Assembly: GCF_001669775.1 (NCBI RefSeq)
Contig: NZ_LXWK01000018.1
Location: forward strand, 310,001-374,000
Reading direction: 5' to 3'
Length of the DNA stretch: 64,000 nt
DNA from: Rheinheimera sp. SA_1
GTDB taxonomy: Bacteria; Pseudomonadota; Gammaproteobacteria; Enterobacterales; Alteromonadaceae
Below, one piece after another: positions 15,370 through 24,032 of this stretch; positions within the stretch are counted from its first letter, which is position 1, and each line of letters begins with the position of its first letter. Under the pieces are notes generated by a model. That model did not search any database, had not been told where the DNA came from, and saw only the letters and a list, made by a program, of their open reading frames with translations. Position numbers and translations under genes: made by a program.

Positions 15370-17043
15370 TCACCCTGCCATCAAAAACGTCCGATAAGAA
15401 CTATTCCCCGTTACCAACTGATAAGGATACCCCAAATCCTCCAAATGCCCTTCAATCTCAGCCGGATCAGCAATCTCAAACCCAGCCAATACATCGCCAG
15501 TGGCAGCCCCATGGTTGCGGTAATGAAACAAAGTGATATTCCATTTTTCACCCAAGGTGTTGAGGAAGTTCATCAAAGCGCCGGGGTATTCCGGGAAGTT
15601 AAATTGGTAGACCTGCTCTTGCACTAAACGTGGTGGCATGCCGCCGATCATGTAGCGGACGTGCAGTTTGGCGAGTTCGTCGTCGGAGAGATCCTGGAAG
15701 TCGTAACCGGCGTCGAGCAGTGCTTGGGTCACTTGTTTCAGCTCTTCCGCGCCGCTGCGCAGTTTGATGCCGACAAAAATATGCGCTTTGTTATCACTCG
15801 CATAACGGTAGTTAAACTCGGTGATGGCGCGGCCGCCGAGGGTTTCGCAGAAGCGGCGGAAACTGCCTTTTTCTTCCGGAATAGTCACGGCGAACACCGC
15901 TTCTTTTTTCTCGCCGAGTTCACAGCGCTCAGACACATAACGCAGCGTATCAAAATTGAGGTTCGCACCCGACAGCACAGCGGCGAAGTTTTGGCTGTGG
16001 TCGGCGGTGGCGGCATATTTTTTCAAACCGGCCAGCGCCAAGGCTCCGGCCGGTTCGGCGACAGCGCGCAGGTCTTCAAAAATGTCTTTAATCGCGGCGC
16101 AGATTTCGTCGCTGGAGACTGTGACCACATCGTCGCAATACAGCTGCGCTAACTTAAAGTTTTCGCTGCCGATACGTTTTACTGCGACACCGTCAGCGAA
16201 TAAGCCAACTCTTGGCAAAGTCACCGGCGCGCCGTTCAGCATCGCCACTTCTAAACAATTGGCATCATCCGGTTCGACGCCAATCACCCGCACATTCGGC
16301 AGCACGGCTTTGATATAGACCGCCATGCCCGCCAGCAAACCACCGCCGCCGACCGGGATAAATACCGCGTCGAGCTTGTTGTGCTGGGTCAATAATTCTT
16401 TGGCAACAGTGCCTTGGCCTGCGATGACGTCGGCATCGTCGAACGGCGGAATGTATACCGCGCCCTGCGTTGCCGCCAGTTCAATGGCAAAACGGTTGGC
16501 TTCATCAAAGGCCGTGCCGTGCAGCATCACATGGCCCCCACGTGCGCGCACCGCCGCCACTTTAATTTCCGGCGTAGTGATGGGCATCACAATAGTGGCA
16601 TTCAGGCCGAGCTTGCTGGCCGACATTGCCACGCCTTGGGCGTGATTGCCAGCCGAAGCACACACCACCTGAGCGGTTGGGTTTTGCAACGCCACTTTAT
16701 GCAGTTTATGAAAAGCGCCGCGTAGCTTAAACGAATACACCGGCTGGTGATCTTCACGTTTTAAAAACACGTGATGACCCAGCCGCTGCGCCAGTTTTGG
16801 CATCGCTTGCAGCGGTGTTTCCACCGCCGCCTGATACACCGGCGATAGCAGAATTTCGCGTAAATACTGCTGTTGCAGGGTTAGCGCTTCGCTTTCGGTT
16901 AAATCGCTTAGCGGATAATTTGGGTTGCGGATTGATGCTGATGCTTCAACGCCAGGCGTTTGATCCGCATGGGCTTCAACCGAGAGCATTTCAACCGCCG
17001 GATCGACTAATACCACTGAAGTTTTTAAGGCCGCCTGACTCAT
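15370..17043 (-). CDS. ilvA: Threonine ammonia-lyase, biosynthetic (threonine deaminase)
   Basis: This 557-residue PLP enzyme converts threonine to 2-oxobutanoate, the first step of isoleucine synthesis. The catalytic domain (about 60-370) carries the PLP lysine in [11 protein letters not shown] (K106) and the cofactor loop GGGGLLAG. Two ACT-like regulatory domains (about 375-555) bind isoleucine and valine; FSRRF-type spacing is seen in [13 protein letters not shown]. The first 50 residues form an N-terminal extension not found in the roughly 514-residue E. coli enzyme. The ATG overlaps the ilvD stop by 4 bases (ATGA), so the gene is the last of the ilvGMDA operon and is translationally coupled to ilvD. 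Confidence 0.95.
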   Translation of the reverse strand: MSQAALKTSVVLVDPAVEMLSVEAHADQTPGVEASASIRNPNYPLSDLTESEALTLQQQYLREILLSPVYQAAVETPLQAMPKLAQRLGHHVFLKREDHQPVYSFKLRGAFHKLHKVALQNPTAQVVCASAGNHAQGVAMSASKLGLNATIVMPITTPEIKVAAVRARGGHVMLHGTAFDEANRFAIELAATQGAVYIPPFDDADVIAGQGTVAKELLTQHNKLDAVFIPVGGGGLLAGMAVYIKAVLPNVRVIGVEPDDANCLEVAMLNGAPVTLPRVGLFADGVAVKRIGSENFKLAQLYCDDVVTVSSDEICAAIKDIFEDLRAVAEPAGALALAGLKKYAATADHSQNFAAVLSGANLNFDTLRYVSERCELGEKKEAVFAVTIPEEKGSFRRFCETLGGRAITEFNYRYASDNKAHIFVGIKLRSGAEELKQVTQALLDAGYDFQDLSDDELAKLHVRYMIGGMPPRLVQEQVYQFNFPEYPGALMNFLNTLGEKWNITLFHYRNHGAATGDVLAGFEIADPAEIEGHLEDLGYPYQLVTGNSSYRTFLMAG

Positions 17044-18893
17044 ACATCTTCCAGCTTCGATAAATCGCGCACTGCGCCTTTGTCGGCCGAACTTGCCAAT
17101 AAGGCGTAAGCCTTCAGCGCCGGGCTGACTGAGCGTACGCGATCAAGGGGTTTCCAGCCGAGTTTGCCTTTGGCATCCATCGCTTCGCGGCGAGTTTGCA
17201 ATTCGGCGTCGCTGATGCGGATTTGAATGGAGCGGTTTGGAATATCGATATCGATGCCGTCACCTTCCTGCACCAGCGCAATGGCACCGCCGCTGGCTGC
17301 TTCCGGTGACACGTGGCCAATCGACAAACCTGAAGTGCCACCCGAGAACCGGCCATCAGTGATTAAGGCGCAGGCTTTGCCGAGGCCCATCGATTTTAAG
17401 TAGCTAGTTGGATACAACATTTCCTGCATACCCGGGCCGCCTTTTGGCCCTTCGTAGCGGATAATCACCACGTCACCGGCGACGACTTTACCGGCCAGAA
17501 TGGCGGCGACTGAATCGTCCTGGCTTTCAAAAATCCGCGCCACGCCGTTAAACACCAGGTTGTCTTTATCCACACCAGCAGTTTTGACGATACAGCCATT
17601 CGGCGCTAAGTTGCCGTACAGCACGGCCAAGCCGCCGTCTTGCGAATAAGCGTTTTCTTTGCTGCGGATACAGCCTTCAGCGCGGTCGTCGTCCAGACTT
17701 GGGTAACGGCAACTTTGTGAAAAGGCCTGAGTGGTGCGGATGCCGGCAGGTCCTGCGCGGTAGAATTCTTTTACCGCTTCGTCCTGGGTGGTCATGATGT
17801 CAAAGCGTTCTAACACATCACCGAGCGAGCTGCCCGCCACGTGCGGCGTATTTGGGTTCAATAAACCAGCGCGATTGAGTTCGGCCAGAATGGCGATGAC
17901 GCCGCCAGCGCGGTGCACATCTTCCATATGATATTTTTGCGTCGACGGCGCCACTTTGGATAAATGCGGCACGATGCGCGATAAACGGTCGATATCGTTC
18001 ATGCCAAAATCGACTTCGGCTTCAATGGCGGCGGCGAGTAAATGCAGCACGGTATTGGTGGAGCCGCCCATTGCGATATCCAGCATCATGGCGTTTTCAA
18101 AAGCGGTTTTATTGGCGATGGAGCGTGGCAGTGCGCTCACATCATCGTTTTTATACCAGCGGTTGCAGAGATCCATAATGCGCGAACCGGCACTGATAAA
18201 CAGCGCTTTACGATCGCTGTGGGTCGCCAGCATCGAGCCGTTGCCCGGTTGGCCTAAGCCTAAAGCTTCCACCAAACAATTCATTGAGTTAGCAGTAAAC
18301 ATGCCCGAGCAGGAGCCGCAGGTTGGACAGGCGCTTTTTTCAATTTTCTCGCTGTCTTCATCGCTAACGTTCGGGTTAGCGGCTGACACCATGGCGTCGA
18401 CCAAATCGAGCTTGATAATTTGATCAGACAGTTTGGTTTTACCGGCTTCCATCGGCCCGCCTGAGACAAAAATGGCAGGGATATTCAGGCGCAGCGCGGC
18501 CATCAGCATGCCAGGAGTGATTTTGTCGCAGTTGGAGATACAGACCATGGCGTCGGCGCAGTGGCCGTTCACCATATATTCGACTGAGTCGGCAATGATT
18601 TCGCGTGATGGCAGGCTGTACAACATACCGCCGTGACCCATCGCGATACCGTCGTCGATGGCGATGGTATTAAATTCTTTGGCGATACCGCCCGCTTCTT
18701 CAATGGCTTCGGCCACTAGCTTGCCGAGATCGCGTAAATGCACATGGCCAGGGACAAATTGGGTAAAAGAGTTCACCACGGCGATGATTGGCTTACCGAA
18801 ATCGGTGTCTTTGACGCCAGTGGCGCGCCATAACGCGCGGGCGCCCGCCATATTGCGGCCTTCGGTGGTGGTGGCTGAACGTAATTTAGGCAT
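17040..18893 (-). CDS. ilvD: Dihydroxy-acid dehydratase
   Basis: This 617-residue iron-sulfur enzyme dehydrates 2,3-dihydroxy-isovalerate and 2,3-dihydroxy-3-methylvalerate in valine and isoleucine synthesis. Signature motifs are CDKITPGM (C122) and [11 protein letters not shown] (C189, C192, C195); C122 and C195 match known cluster ligands of the E. coli enzyme. The C-terminal swivel domain carries GGPGMQEML and TDGRFSGGT. The length equals the usual 610-620 residues. The start [13 protein letters not shown] is typical. The gene lies 532 bp downstream of ilvM, an unusually wide gap filled with small palindromic repeats, and overlaps ilvA. Confidence 0.96.
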   Translation of the reverse strand: MPKLRSATTTEGRNMAGARALWRATGVKDTDFGKPIIAVVNSFTQFVPGHVHLRDLGKLVAEAIEEAGGIAKEFNTIAIDDGIAMGHGGMLYSLPSREIIADSVEYMVNGHCADAMVCISNCDKITPGMLMAALRLNIPAIFVSGGPMEAGKTKLSDQIIKLDLVDAMVSAANPNVSDEDSEKIEKSACPTCGSCSGMFTANSMNCLVEALGLGQPGNGSMLATHSDRKALFISAGSRIMDLCNRWYKNDDVSALPRSIANKTAFENAMMLDIAMGGSTNTVLHLLAAAIEAEVDFGMNDIDRLSRIVPHLSKVAPSTQKYHMEDVHRAGGVIAILAELNRAGLLNPNTPHVAGSSLGDVLERFDIMTTQDEAVKEFYRAGPAGIRTTQAFSQSCRYPSLDDDRAEGCIRSKENAYSQDGGLAVLYGNLAPNGCIVKTAGVDKDNLVFNGVARIFESQDDSVAAILAGKVVAGDVVIIRYEGPKGGPGMQEMLYPTSYLKSMGLGKACALITDGRFSGGTSGLSIGHVSPEAASGGAIALVQEGDGIDIDIPNRSIQIRISDAELQTRREAMDAKGKLGWKPLDRVRSVSPALKAYALLASSADKGAVRDLSKLEDV

Positions 18894-19063
18894 GCGGTTT
18901 ACTCCTGCATTTCTTTAAAAATAGGCTGACGTGTTGTTCAAGGCTCGACAGCGGATAATGTGAAAATTGTTCAGGGCCACTTGGTTGTTTGCCATCGCCT
19001 GTGGCGATAGTCGTGCCGGGCTTTGCCCGTGCTGTTATGGGTCGAGCTTTTCTAGCTTCGGAA

Positions 19064-19097
19064 CTTTTGGGGTCAGAGTCGTACTCTGACCCCAAAG
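19064..19097. repeat. REP-like hairpin, short form (GGGGTCAGAGT type)
   Basis: GGGGTCAGAGT is followed by CGT and its complement ACTCTGACCCC, with CTTT/AAAG outer pairs. It shares its outer arm with the long hairpins at 21403-21455 and 41825-41876. This sequence type is known from REP elements moved by REP-associated tyrosine transposases; none is encoded in the window. Confidence 0.8.
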
Positions 19098-19129
19098 ATC
19101 TTTATTTTTTCATCGATACATCTGGTTTT

Positions 19130-19400
19130 GGTGGCGGATGGCGCTTCGCTGATCCGCCCTACGGTGGTTGAAGTTGGAAATAATCTAGCTTTAAACGCCG
19201 TAATCTATGCCGCCATTTCATCTATTTTAATGCGTAGGGTGGATAAGCGCAGCGCCATCCACCATCGGCAATTCCCAATGCATCATGGGTTATTCGTTTA
19301 TACCACCATGTGGCGTACTACCCTTCGGGTGAGTACGCCCTACGGTTTGGCGCAATATTCAAGCGTAGGGCGTACTCACCGCGTCAGCGGCAGTACGCCG
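19130..19400. repeat. BIME-like cluster of four palindromic units
   Basis: Unit 1 at 19130-19162 contains GGCGGATGGCGCTTCGCTGA and GATCCGCCCTAC. Unit 2 at 19232-19265 is in the opposite orientation, with GCGTAGGGTGGATAAGCGC and AGCGCCATCCACC. Unit 3 at 19311-19345 contains TGGCGTACTACCCTTCGGG and GAGTACGCCCTAC. Unit 4 at 19363-19400 is its inverse, with GCGTAGGGCGTACTCACCG. Each unit folds into a hairpin. The units alternate in orientation, as in bacterial interspersed mosaic elements, and units 1/2 and 3/4 form two related pairs. Confidence 0.8.
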
Positions 19401-19425
19401 CACACGCCGAACTTGCCGCTCCCCA

Positions 19426-19701
19426 TCAAGCGCGTAACACCGCCGCGGCTGGTGCGTGCAATTCCAGATGTTGCACATCGTATAACTTATTCAGCTGTGC
19501 CGTCAGCAGGCTGATCGGTTTGTCGCTTAGAATATTTAAAGTCACTAATAAACCATTGTTGTCGGCCATCGGTTTCATTTCCAGGCCGCACAGCTGAAAA
19601 CCGCGGTAACGGGTGACTTGTAATAAACGTTCAACCGCTACCACTTCTAAACCGGTCTGGATCGTTAAGGTATGTTGGGTGCTCATTGAATTGGTGCTCA
19701 T
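19426..19701 (-). CDS. ilvM: Acetolactate synthase small (regulatory) subunit, IlvM type
   Basis: The 91-residue product starts MSTNSMSTQHTLTIQTGLEV and forms a single ACT-type domain (VERLLQVTRYRGFQLCGLEM), as in IlvM rather than the longer IlvN or IlvH. It regulates and stabilises the large subunit. The ATG at 19701 comes 2 bases after the ilvG stop, so the genes are coupled; a second in-frame ATG five codons later is an alternative. The length fits the 85-95 residues usual for IlvM. Confidence 0.9.
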   Translation of the reverse strand: MSTNSMSTQHTLTIQTGLEVVAVERLLQVTRYRGFQLCGLEMKPMADNNGLLVTLNILSDKPISLLTAQLNKLYDVQHLELHAPAAAVLRA

Positions 19702-19703
19702 GG

Positions 19704-21371
19704 TTAATCTTCCCACTGTGGCAAATCGGTCATCATGTCGTGGTTGGCGGCGCCTGGCGGTACTAAGGGCCAAACGTTGTCGGTTTCATCAATGCGAACG
19801 TGCAATAAATACGGGCCGGGCCAGGTGAACATGGCGTCGAGCGCGTCGGCGACTTCGTCTTTGCGGCTGATGCTATGGCCCGGAATGGCAAAAGCGGCGG
19901 CCAAAGACACAAAATCCGGGTTGTCCGATAAATCGGTTTCGCTATAACGACCATTAAAAAACAGCTGCTGCCACTGTTTCACCATGCCAAGGCGCTGGTT
20001 GTCGATCACCACAATTTTCACCGGCAGGCGGAAGCGTTTGATGGTGGCCAGTTCCTGCACATTCATCATAAAAGAGCCATCACCGCTCACTACAATCGAA
20101 GTATCGTTCGGGCGGGAGATTTTCGCGCCAATCGCCGCTGGCAAACCAAAACCCATAGTCCCCAAACCACCGCTGCTTAAATGATTACGCGGCGTGTTAA
20201 AGCTCATATGCTGTGCCACCCACATCTGGTGCTGGCCAACGTCGCAGCTGACCACTGAATTGTCCGGCATCCGCTCGCTCAGTTGTTTCAGCAATAACGG
20301 TGCATAAATGCGCTCGCCCGGATGATCGTACCGCCAGCCGTGTTGCAGTTTCAGGTTCAGACAATATTGTTGCCAGTCGGCGCAGTTGGTCGCCACTGCC
20401 ATTTGCGGCAGTAACGCTCGTAAATCGCCGAGCATGGCGCAGTCAGCGCGGCGTAATTTATTCAGTTCGGCCGGGTCGATATCGATGTGAATAACCTTGG
20501 CTTCAGGCGCGAATTTTTGCAGATTGCCGGTGACACGATCATCAAAACGCGCGCCTAAGCAAATTAATAAATCGGTTTGTTGCACCGCGATATTCGCCGC
20601 CTGGGTGCCGTGCATGCCCAACATACTCAAATAATAAGGGTTCGATTTATCCACCGAGCCCATGGCTTTTAAGGTGGTGACGCTTGGCATGCCGGTGGTT
20701 TGCAAGAAGTCGTTTAGTTCGGTTAACGCACCCGCCATATGCACGCCGCCGCCGATGTAGGCGATTGGTTTTTTCGCGCTGGCGATCAGCTCGCGTGCCA
20801 GTTGCAGTTGCTGCAATGGCATAGCGGCTTGGGAAGTTTCCACAGCGGCTAACGAGCGCGGCACCACATACTCAACCTGCGCCAGTTGCACATCTTTTGG
20901 AATATCAACCAACACCGGGCCAGGGCGACCGCTTTGCGCCAGTACAAAGGCCTGGCGTAAGGTATCGGCTAAATCATTGACGTTCTTCACTAAAAAGCTG
21001 TGTTTGGTCACCGTCAGCGACAGGCCCAATACATCCACTTCCTGAAACGCGTCTGTGCCTGCTACTGCTTGCGACACCTGACCGGTGATGGCAACTACCG
21101 GCACTGAATCCAGCAAGGCATCGGCCAGCGAGGTGATGAGGTTGGTAGCACCAGGGCCAGACGTCGCCATACAAACGCCGGTTTTGCCGGAAGCTCGGGC
21201 AAAGCCAATCGCCGAAAAGGCGCCGCCTTGTTCATGGCGACAGAGGTAATGTTTGACCGGGCTTTGATAGAGCGCGTCGTAAATCGGCATGATAGCGCCG
21301 CCAGGATAGCCAAAAATGCTCTCCACACCGTGCTCTGTCAGCAACTTGATCACTAATTCCGCGCCCGTCAT
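19704..21371 (-). CDS. ilvG: Acetolactate synthase large subunit, isozyme II type
   Basis: From ATG 21371 ([20 protein letters not shown]) the protein has 555 residues, the usual length. It condenses pyruvate with pyruvate or 2-oxobutanoate using thiamine diphosphate. The conserved catalytic glutamate is E47 in RHEQGGAF, and the ThDP/metal motif is [15 protein letters not shown]. The open frame extends 15 codons further upstream to a TTG at 21416, but those codons fall into the REP hairpin, whereas AAGGAAAAGGG directly precedes ATG 21371; I therefore choose the latter. An intact large-subunit gene with ilvM downstream and an attenuator upstream indicates the ilvGMDA arrangement, here without ilvE. 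Confidence 0.95.
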   Translation of the reverse strand: MTGAELVIKLLTEHGVESIFGYPGGAIMPIYDALYQSPVKHYLCRHEQGGAFSAIGFARASGKTGVCMATSGPGATNLITSLADALLDSVPVVAITGQVSQAVAGTDAFQEVDVLGLSLTVTKHSFLVKNVNDLADTLRQAFVLAQSGRPGPVLVDIPKDVQLAQVEYVVPRSLAAVETSQAAMPLQQLQLARELIASAKKPIAYIGGGVHMAGALTELNDFLQTTGMPSVTTLKAMGSVDKSNPYYLSMLGMHGTQAANIAVQQTDLLICLGARFDDRVTGNLQKFAPEAKVIHIDIDPAELNKLRRADCAMLGDLRALLPQMAVATNCADWQQYCLNLKLQHGWRYDHPGERIYAPLLLKQLSERMPDNSVVSCDVGQHQMWVAQHMSFNTPRNHLSSGGLGTMGFGLPAAIGAKISRPNDTSIVVSGDGSFMMNVQELATIKRFRLPVKIVVIDNQRLGMVKQWQQLFFNGRYSETDLSDNPDFVSLAAAFAIPGHSISRKDEVADALDAMFTWPGPYLLHVRIDETDNVWPLVPPGAANHDMMTDLPQWED

Positions 21372-21402
21372 ACCCTTTTCCTTTTTCGCATTTGTTAACT
21401 GA

Positions 21403-21455
21403 GGGGTCAGAGTCAATTGTTAACAACGATGTTGTTAACAATTGACTCTGACCCC
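21403..21455. repeat. REP-like long hairpin in the ilvG leader
   Basis: Two perfect 25-nt arms (21403-21427 and 21431-21455) surround the 3-base loop GAT. The outer part is GGGGTCAGAGTCAATTG and the inner part TTAACAAC. It sits between the ilv attenuator terminator and the ilvG start codon, 31 bases before the ATG. The mRNA would form a very stable hairpin here. Same family as 19064 and 41825. Confidence 0.9.
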
Positions 21456-21465
21456 CATAAACGAC

Positions 21466-21496
21466 AAAACCCCCGGACCTTTCGGTGCGGGGGTTT
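21466..21496 (-). terminator. ilv operon attenuator terminator
   Basis: On the minus strand AAACCCCCGCACC, loop GAAA, GGTCCGGGGGTTTT forms a GC-rich stem ending in a T-run. It starts 23 bases after the leader peptide stop codon and ends about 95 bases before ilvG. The placement is that of the transcription attenuator in ilvGMEDA operons: starvation for Ile, Val or Leu should stall the ribosome on the leader and prevent this hairpin. Confidence 0.85.
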
Positions 21497-21518
21497 TGCT
21501 GGTATCTGGTTTCTTCGT

Positions 21519-21608
21519 CTATCTGAAACCCAAACGGCAGCCCCCGCGGCGACTAATAATCACCACGACGAGGACCACAATAATGTTCAGGTTGTTTACT
21601 AAATTCAT
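21519..21608 (-). CDS. ilvL: ilv operon leader peptide
   Basis: An ATG at 21608 opens a 29-codon frame reading MNLVNNLNIIVVLVVVIIS, then a basic and glycine-rich end (RRGGCRLGFR) and a TAG stop at 21519-21521. Of the first 18 codons, 13 specify Ile, Val or Leu, the three amino acids made through this operon. A strong terminator follows at once and ilvG lies downstream. The peptide itself has no function beyond sensing charged tRNA levels. The sequence shows this directly; regulation is inferred from the E. coli ilvGMEDA model. Confidence 0.88.
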   Translation of the reverse strand: MNLVNNLNIIVVLVVVIISRRGGCRLGFR

Positions 21609-21898
21609 TTTGGTATTAATAACTCTGTTGGTTATCTATTGAAACAAGGTGCCCAGCTGAGCTGGTGCGAATTGCTATTAGAAATAGCCGTCTGAAAGGC
21701 CTAAGTCAATCGTTTTTTTGCTTTTGCCTGAAAATAGCCGTTCAAATGGCTATTGGCGGCCGTTGCATGTTAAATAAACAACATTTCAGGGAAAGATGTA
21801 ACCAGTTTCGGCAGGCGTTTCACGCTGGCAAGCCAGCCGACAATTGAGTAGACTCAGGCGACAGACACACTATTTTCGCTGCCGGAGCGCTGTCAGGC

Positions 21899-22159
21899 GT
21901 GGATCAACTTGAGCTGTTTGACTTACCCAACCCCTGCATTGGGGTCTGCCAAAGCAATAACCGCGGTTATTGCATTGGATGTCTGCGCTCGCGGGATGAA
22001 CGATTTAACTGGCCATTAAAACCAGCGGCGGAACGCGCCAAAATTCTGAAACTGCTGGAACAACGCCGCGCCCGCCGTGATGCCGCCCGTCAGGCCGGTA
22101 AACCGGACGCAGGTTTGGAAGCCGATCAAACGCCTTTTACCCCGGATTTATTTGGTTAA
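21899..22159 (+). CDS. DUF1289 (YdhL-like) small cysteine protein
   Basis: The 86-residue protein starts with a GTG at 21899. It contains NPCIGVCQSNNRGYCIGCLR near residues 11-30, followed by SRDERFNW. The four cysteines and the trailing W are the DUF1289 signature and suggest a metal-binding or iron-sulfur knuckle. No function is established. GGAG lies about 11 bases upstream. The C-terminal 40 residues are charged and variable. It stands alone between the ilv leader and the histidine kinase. Confidence 0.85.
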   Translation: MDQLELFDLPNPCIGVCQSNNRGYCIGCLRSRDERFNWPLKPAAERAKILKLLEQRRARRDAARQAGKPDAGLEADQTPFTPDLFG

Positions 22160-22259
22160 ATCCAGTGAGTTTCTTGGCTGGCGGCGGTGAATTAATTTAG
22201 CTGAAATGCCTGCCTGATAACTTCCAACGCAGAAATTTCGGCAACCAATTTGCCTAATA

Positions 22260-23996
22260 TTGCCGCACTCTATACAGTTAGAGCAGCCTTTAAATGACTG
22301 GATCCCGCCATTGCCAGCAACTCCCCGCAACGAATCCAACCCGGCTACCAACTCGGTTGCCAATTCAGACTTGCAGCAGCAATTACTGCAAATACAACAT
22401 CGCTTCGCCGATTCCATCTGGCGCAGTTTTATTATTATCATCCTGATTGGCGTACCGCTGTCGGTGTCGCGGTCCCTGATGAGCGGCTGGCTTCCCATTT
22501 ACACTTTGCATCTGGCCTATGGTCTGTTGATCATTCTGATCGCCCTCAACACCAAACGTTTGTCATTGCAGATGAAATCCTCGTTGTTGCTGTTTACCTT
22601 CTGGTTGATTGGCGTGCCGGGGATTTTCACTTTTGGTATGGCATCGCCCGGCGTTTGGTGGCTGGTAGTCAGTTGCCTGGTTGCTCATGTGCTGTATTCC
22701 ATCAAAGTTGCCATTGGATTAGCGCTGCTGACCCTGGTGACTTTAAGTCTGATTGCCTTTGGTTTTGTCAGTGGCCTGTTACAACTACAGGTCGATGCCA
22801 ATTTGTATTTGCAGCAAGCATCGTCATGGGCGACCTATATCATTGTGAATTCAGTGATGTTTTATGTGGTGATCCGCGCGCTGCTTTCATACAACGAGGC
22901 CAGTAAAGTCACCACCAAACATCAGTTCCGGCAATGGATTGACGATTTACCTTTGGGCGTGTTGGTGCGCGATAAAAACGGCCAGCCGTATTACCAGAAT
23001 CATGCTGCAACTTCGATGCTTGGTCCGTTGTTACATCCTGATGCCAGCGGTAATGACAAGGTGGTGATCAGCGGCACCGAGCTCCCTTATCCACCGCAGG
23101 ATATGCCGGGCATGCGCGCACTTCGCGGTGAAACCTGCATTGTCGACGATATCGAAATCATTAAAGATGGCCAGCGCCGTCAACTGCAAGCCTGGGGCCG
23201 CCCCGGTTACAACGCTGAAGGTGAACTGGCTTATGGCATTGCTTCGTTTCAGGACATCACCGAACGCAAGCGGCTGGCGCTGTTAAAGGACCAATTTGTC
23301 TCTACCGTCAGCCACGAATTGCGGACACCGCTGACGTCAATCCGCGGGGCGCTGGGGTTAATTCTGGGCAATACCGTCGGTGAACCGCCAGCTAAAATGA
23401 TGAATATGCTGCAAATTGCTAATCAAAATTCACAACGGTTATTGCGGATCGTCAATGACATTCTGGACTTACAAAAGATTGAAGCCAATCAGCTGGAATA
23501 CCATTTTCAGCCGGTTGATTTGGCGCAGCTGCTGCACGATGCCGTGCAGGAACTTGCAAGTTATGCCGATGCCCATCAGGTCAATTTCCATGTCACCGTC
23601 ACTGCGCCAGACACCACATTGTCGGCCGATCCTGACCGGATGATGCAGGTGCTGGCGAATTTAATGTCAAACGCCGCCAAGTTTTCGCCAGCCAACAGCA
23701 GTGTTTCATTGCATCTGGAGCAGACCAATCCGGATCAGCTGCGCCTGACCGTGACGGATCAGGGCCTGGGGATCCCAGATAGCTTTAAAACGAGGATTTT
23801 TCAGCCTTTTAGTCAGTCCGACGCCGCCGATAACCGCGCCCGTGGCGGCACCGGGCTTGGGCTAACCATCAGCAAAGCCATTGTCGAAAAACATGGTGGG
23901 CAGATCCGCTATGTCAGTGCTGCCGGTGAAGGCAGCAGCTTTATTATAGATTTACCAAGGCATCAGCAAAATGGGCACGAAACGCCGCATCTTTGA
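22260..23996 (+). CDS. Membrane sensor histidine kinase with PAS-like domain, orphan
   Basis: The 578-residue protein has five or six membrane helices between residues 55 and 210, then a PAS-like domain (about 220-335, ending DITERKRL). The HisKA domain has the H-box FVSTVSHELRTPLTS (H352), and the HATPase domain (about 455-575) has NLMSNAAKFS, DQGLGIP and GGTGLGLTIS. It should autophosphorylate in response to an unknown signal. No response regulator gene is adjacent, so the partner lies elsewhere. The start is uncertain: the frame opens with TTG at 22260 without a clear ribosome-binding site, and no ATG exists before the first membrane helix. Confidence 0.9.
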   Translation: MPHSIQLEQPLNDWIPPLPATPRNESNPATNSVANSDLQQQLLQIQHRFADSIWRSFIIIILIGVPLSVSRSLMSGWLPIYTLHLAYGLLIILIALNTKRLSLQMKSSLLLFTFWLIGVPGIFTFGMASPGVWWLVVSCLVAHVLYSIKVAIGLALLTLVTLSLIAFGFVSGLLQLQVDANLYLQQASSWATYIIVNSVMFYVVIRALLSYNEASKVTTKHQFRQWIDDLPLGVLVRDKNGQPYYQNHAATSMLGPLLHPDASGNDKVVISGTELPYPPQDMPGMRALRGETCIVDDIEIIKDGQRRQLQAWGRPGYNAEGELAYGIASFQDITERKRLALLKDQFVSTVSHELRTPLTSIRGALGLILGNTVGEPPAKMMNMLQIANQNSQRLLRIVNDILDLQKIEANQLEYHFQPVDLAQLLHDAVQELASYADAHQVNFHVTVTAPDTTLSADPDRMMQVLANLMSNAAKFSPANSSVSLHLEQTNPDQLRLTVTDQGLGIPDSFKTRIFQPFSQSDAADNRARGGTGLGLTISKAIVEKHGGQIRYVSAAGEGSSFIIDLPRHQQNGHETPHL

Positions 23997-24032
23997 GAAT
24001 GAAAGGTATAAGCTTGCGGCATCTCGCCATCT

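Larger units (their letters stand above)
18894..19425. other. Repeat-filled gap between ilvM and ilvD
   Basis: No gene is seen in this 532-bp stretch inside the ilv operon. It holds a REP hairpin (19064-19097), four BIME-like palindromic units (19130-19400) and smaller hairpins near 18991-19050 such as ATCGCCTGTGGCGAT and GCCGGGCTTTGCCCG. Such structures can stabilise or attenuate the upstream message, so the expression ratio of ilvGM to ilvDA may be set here. Confidence 0.7.
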
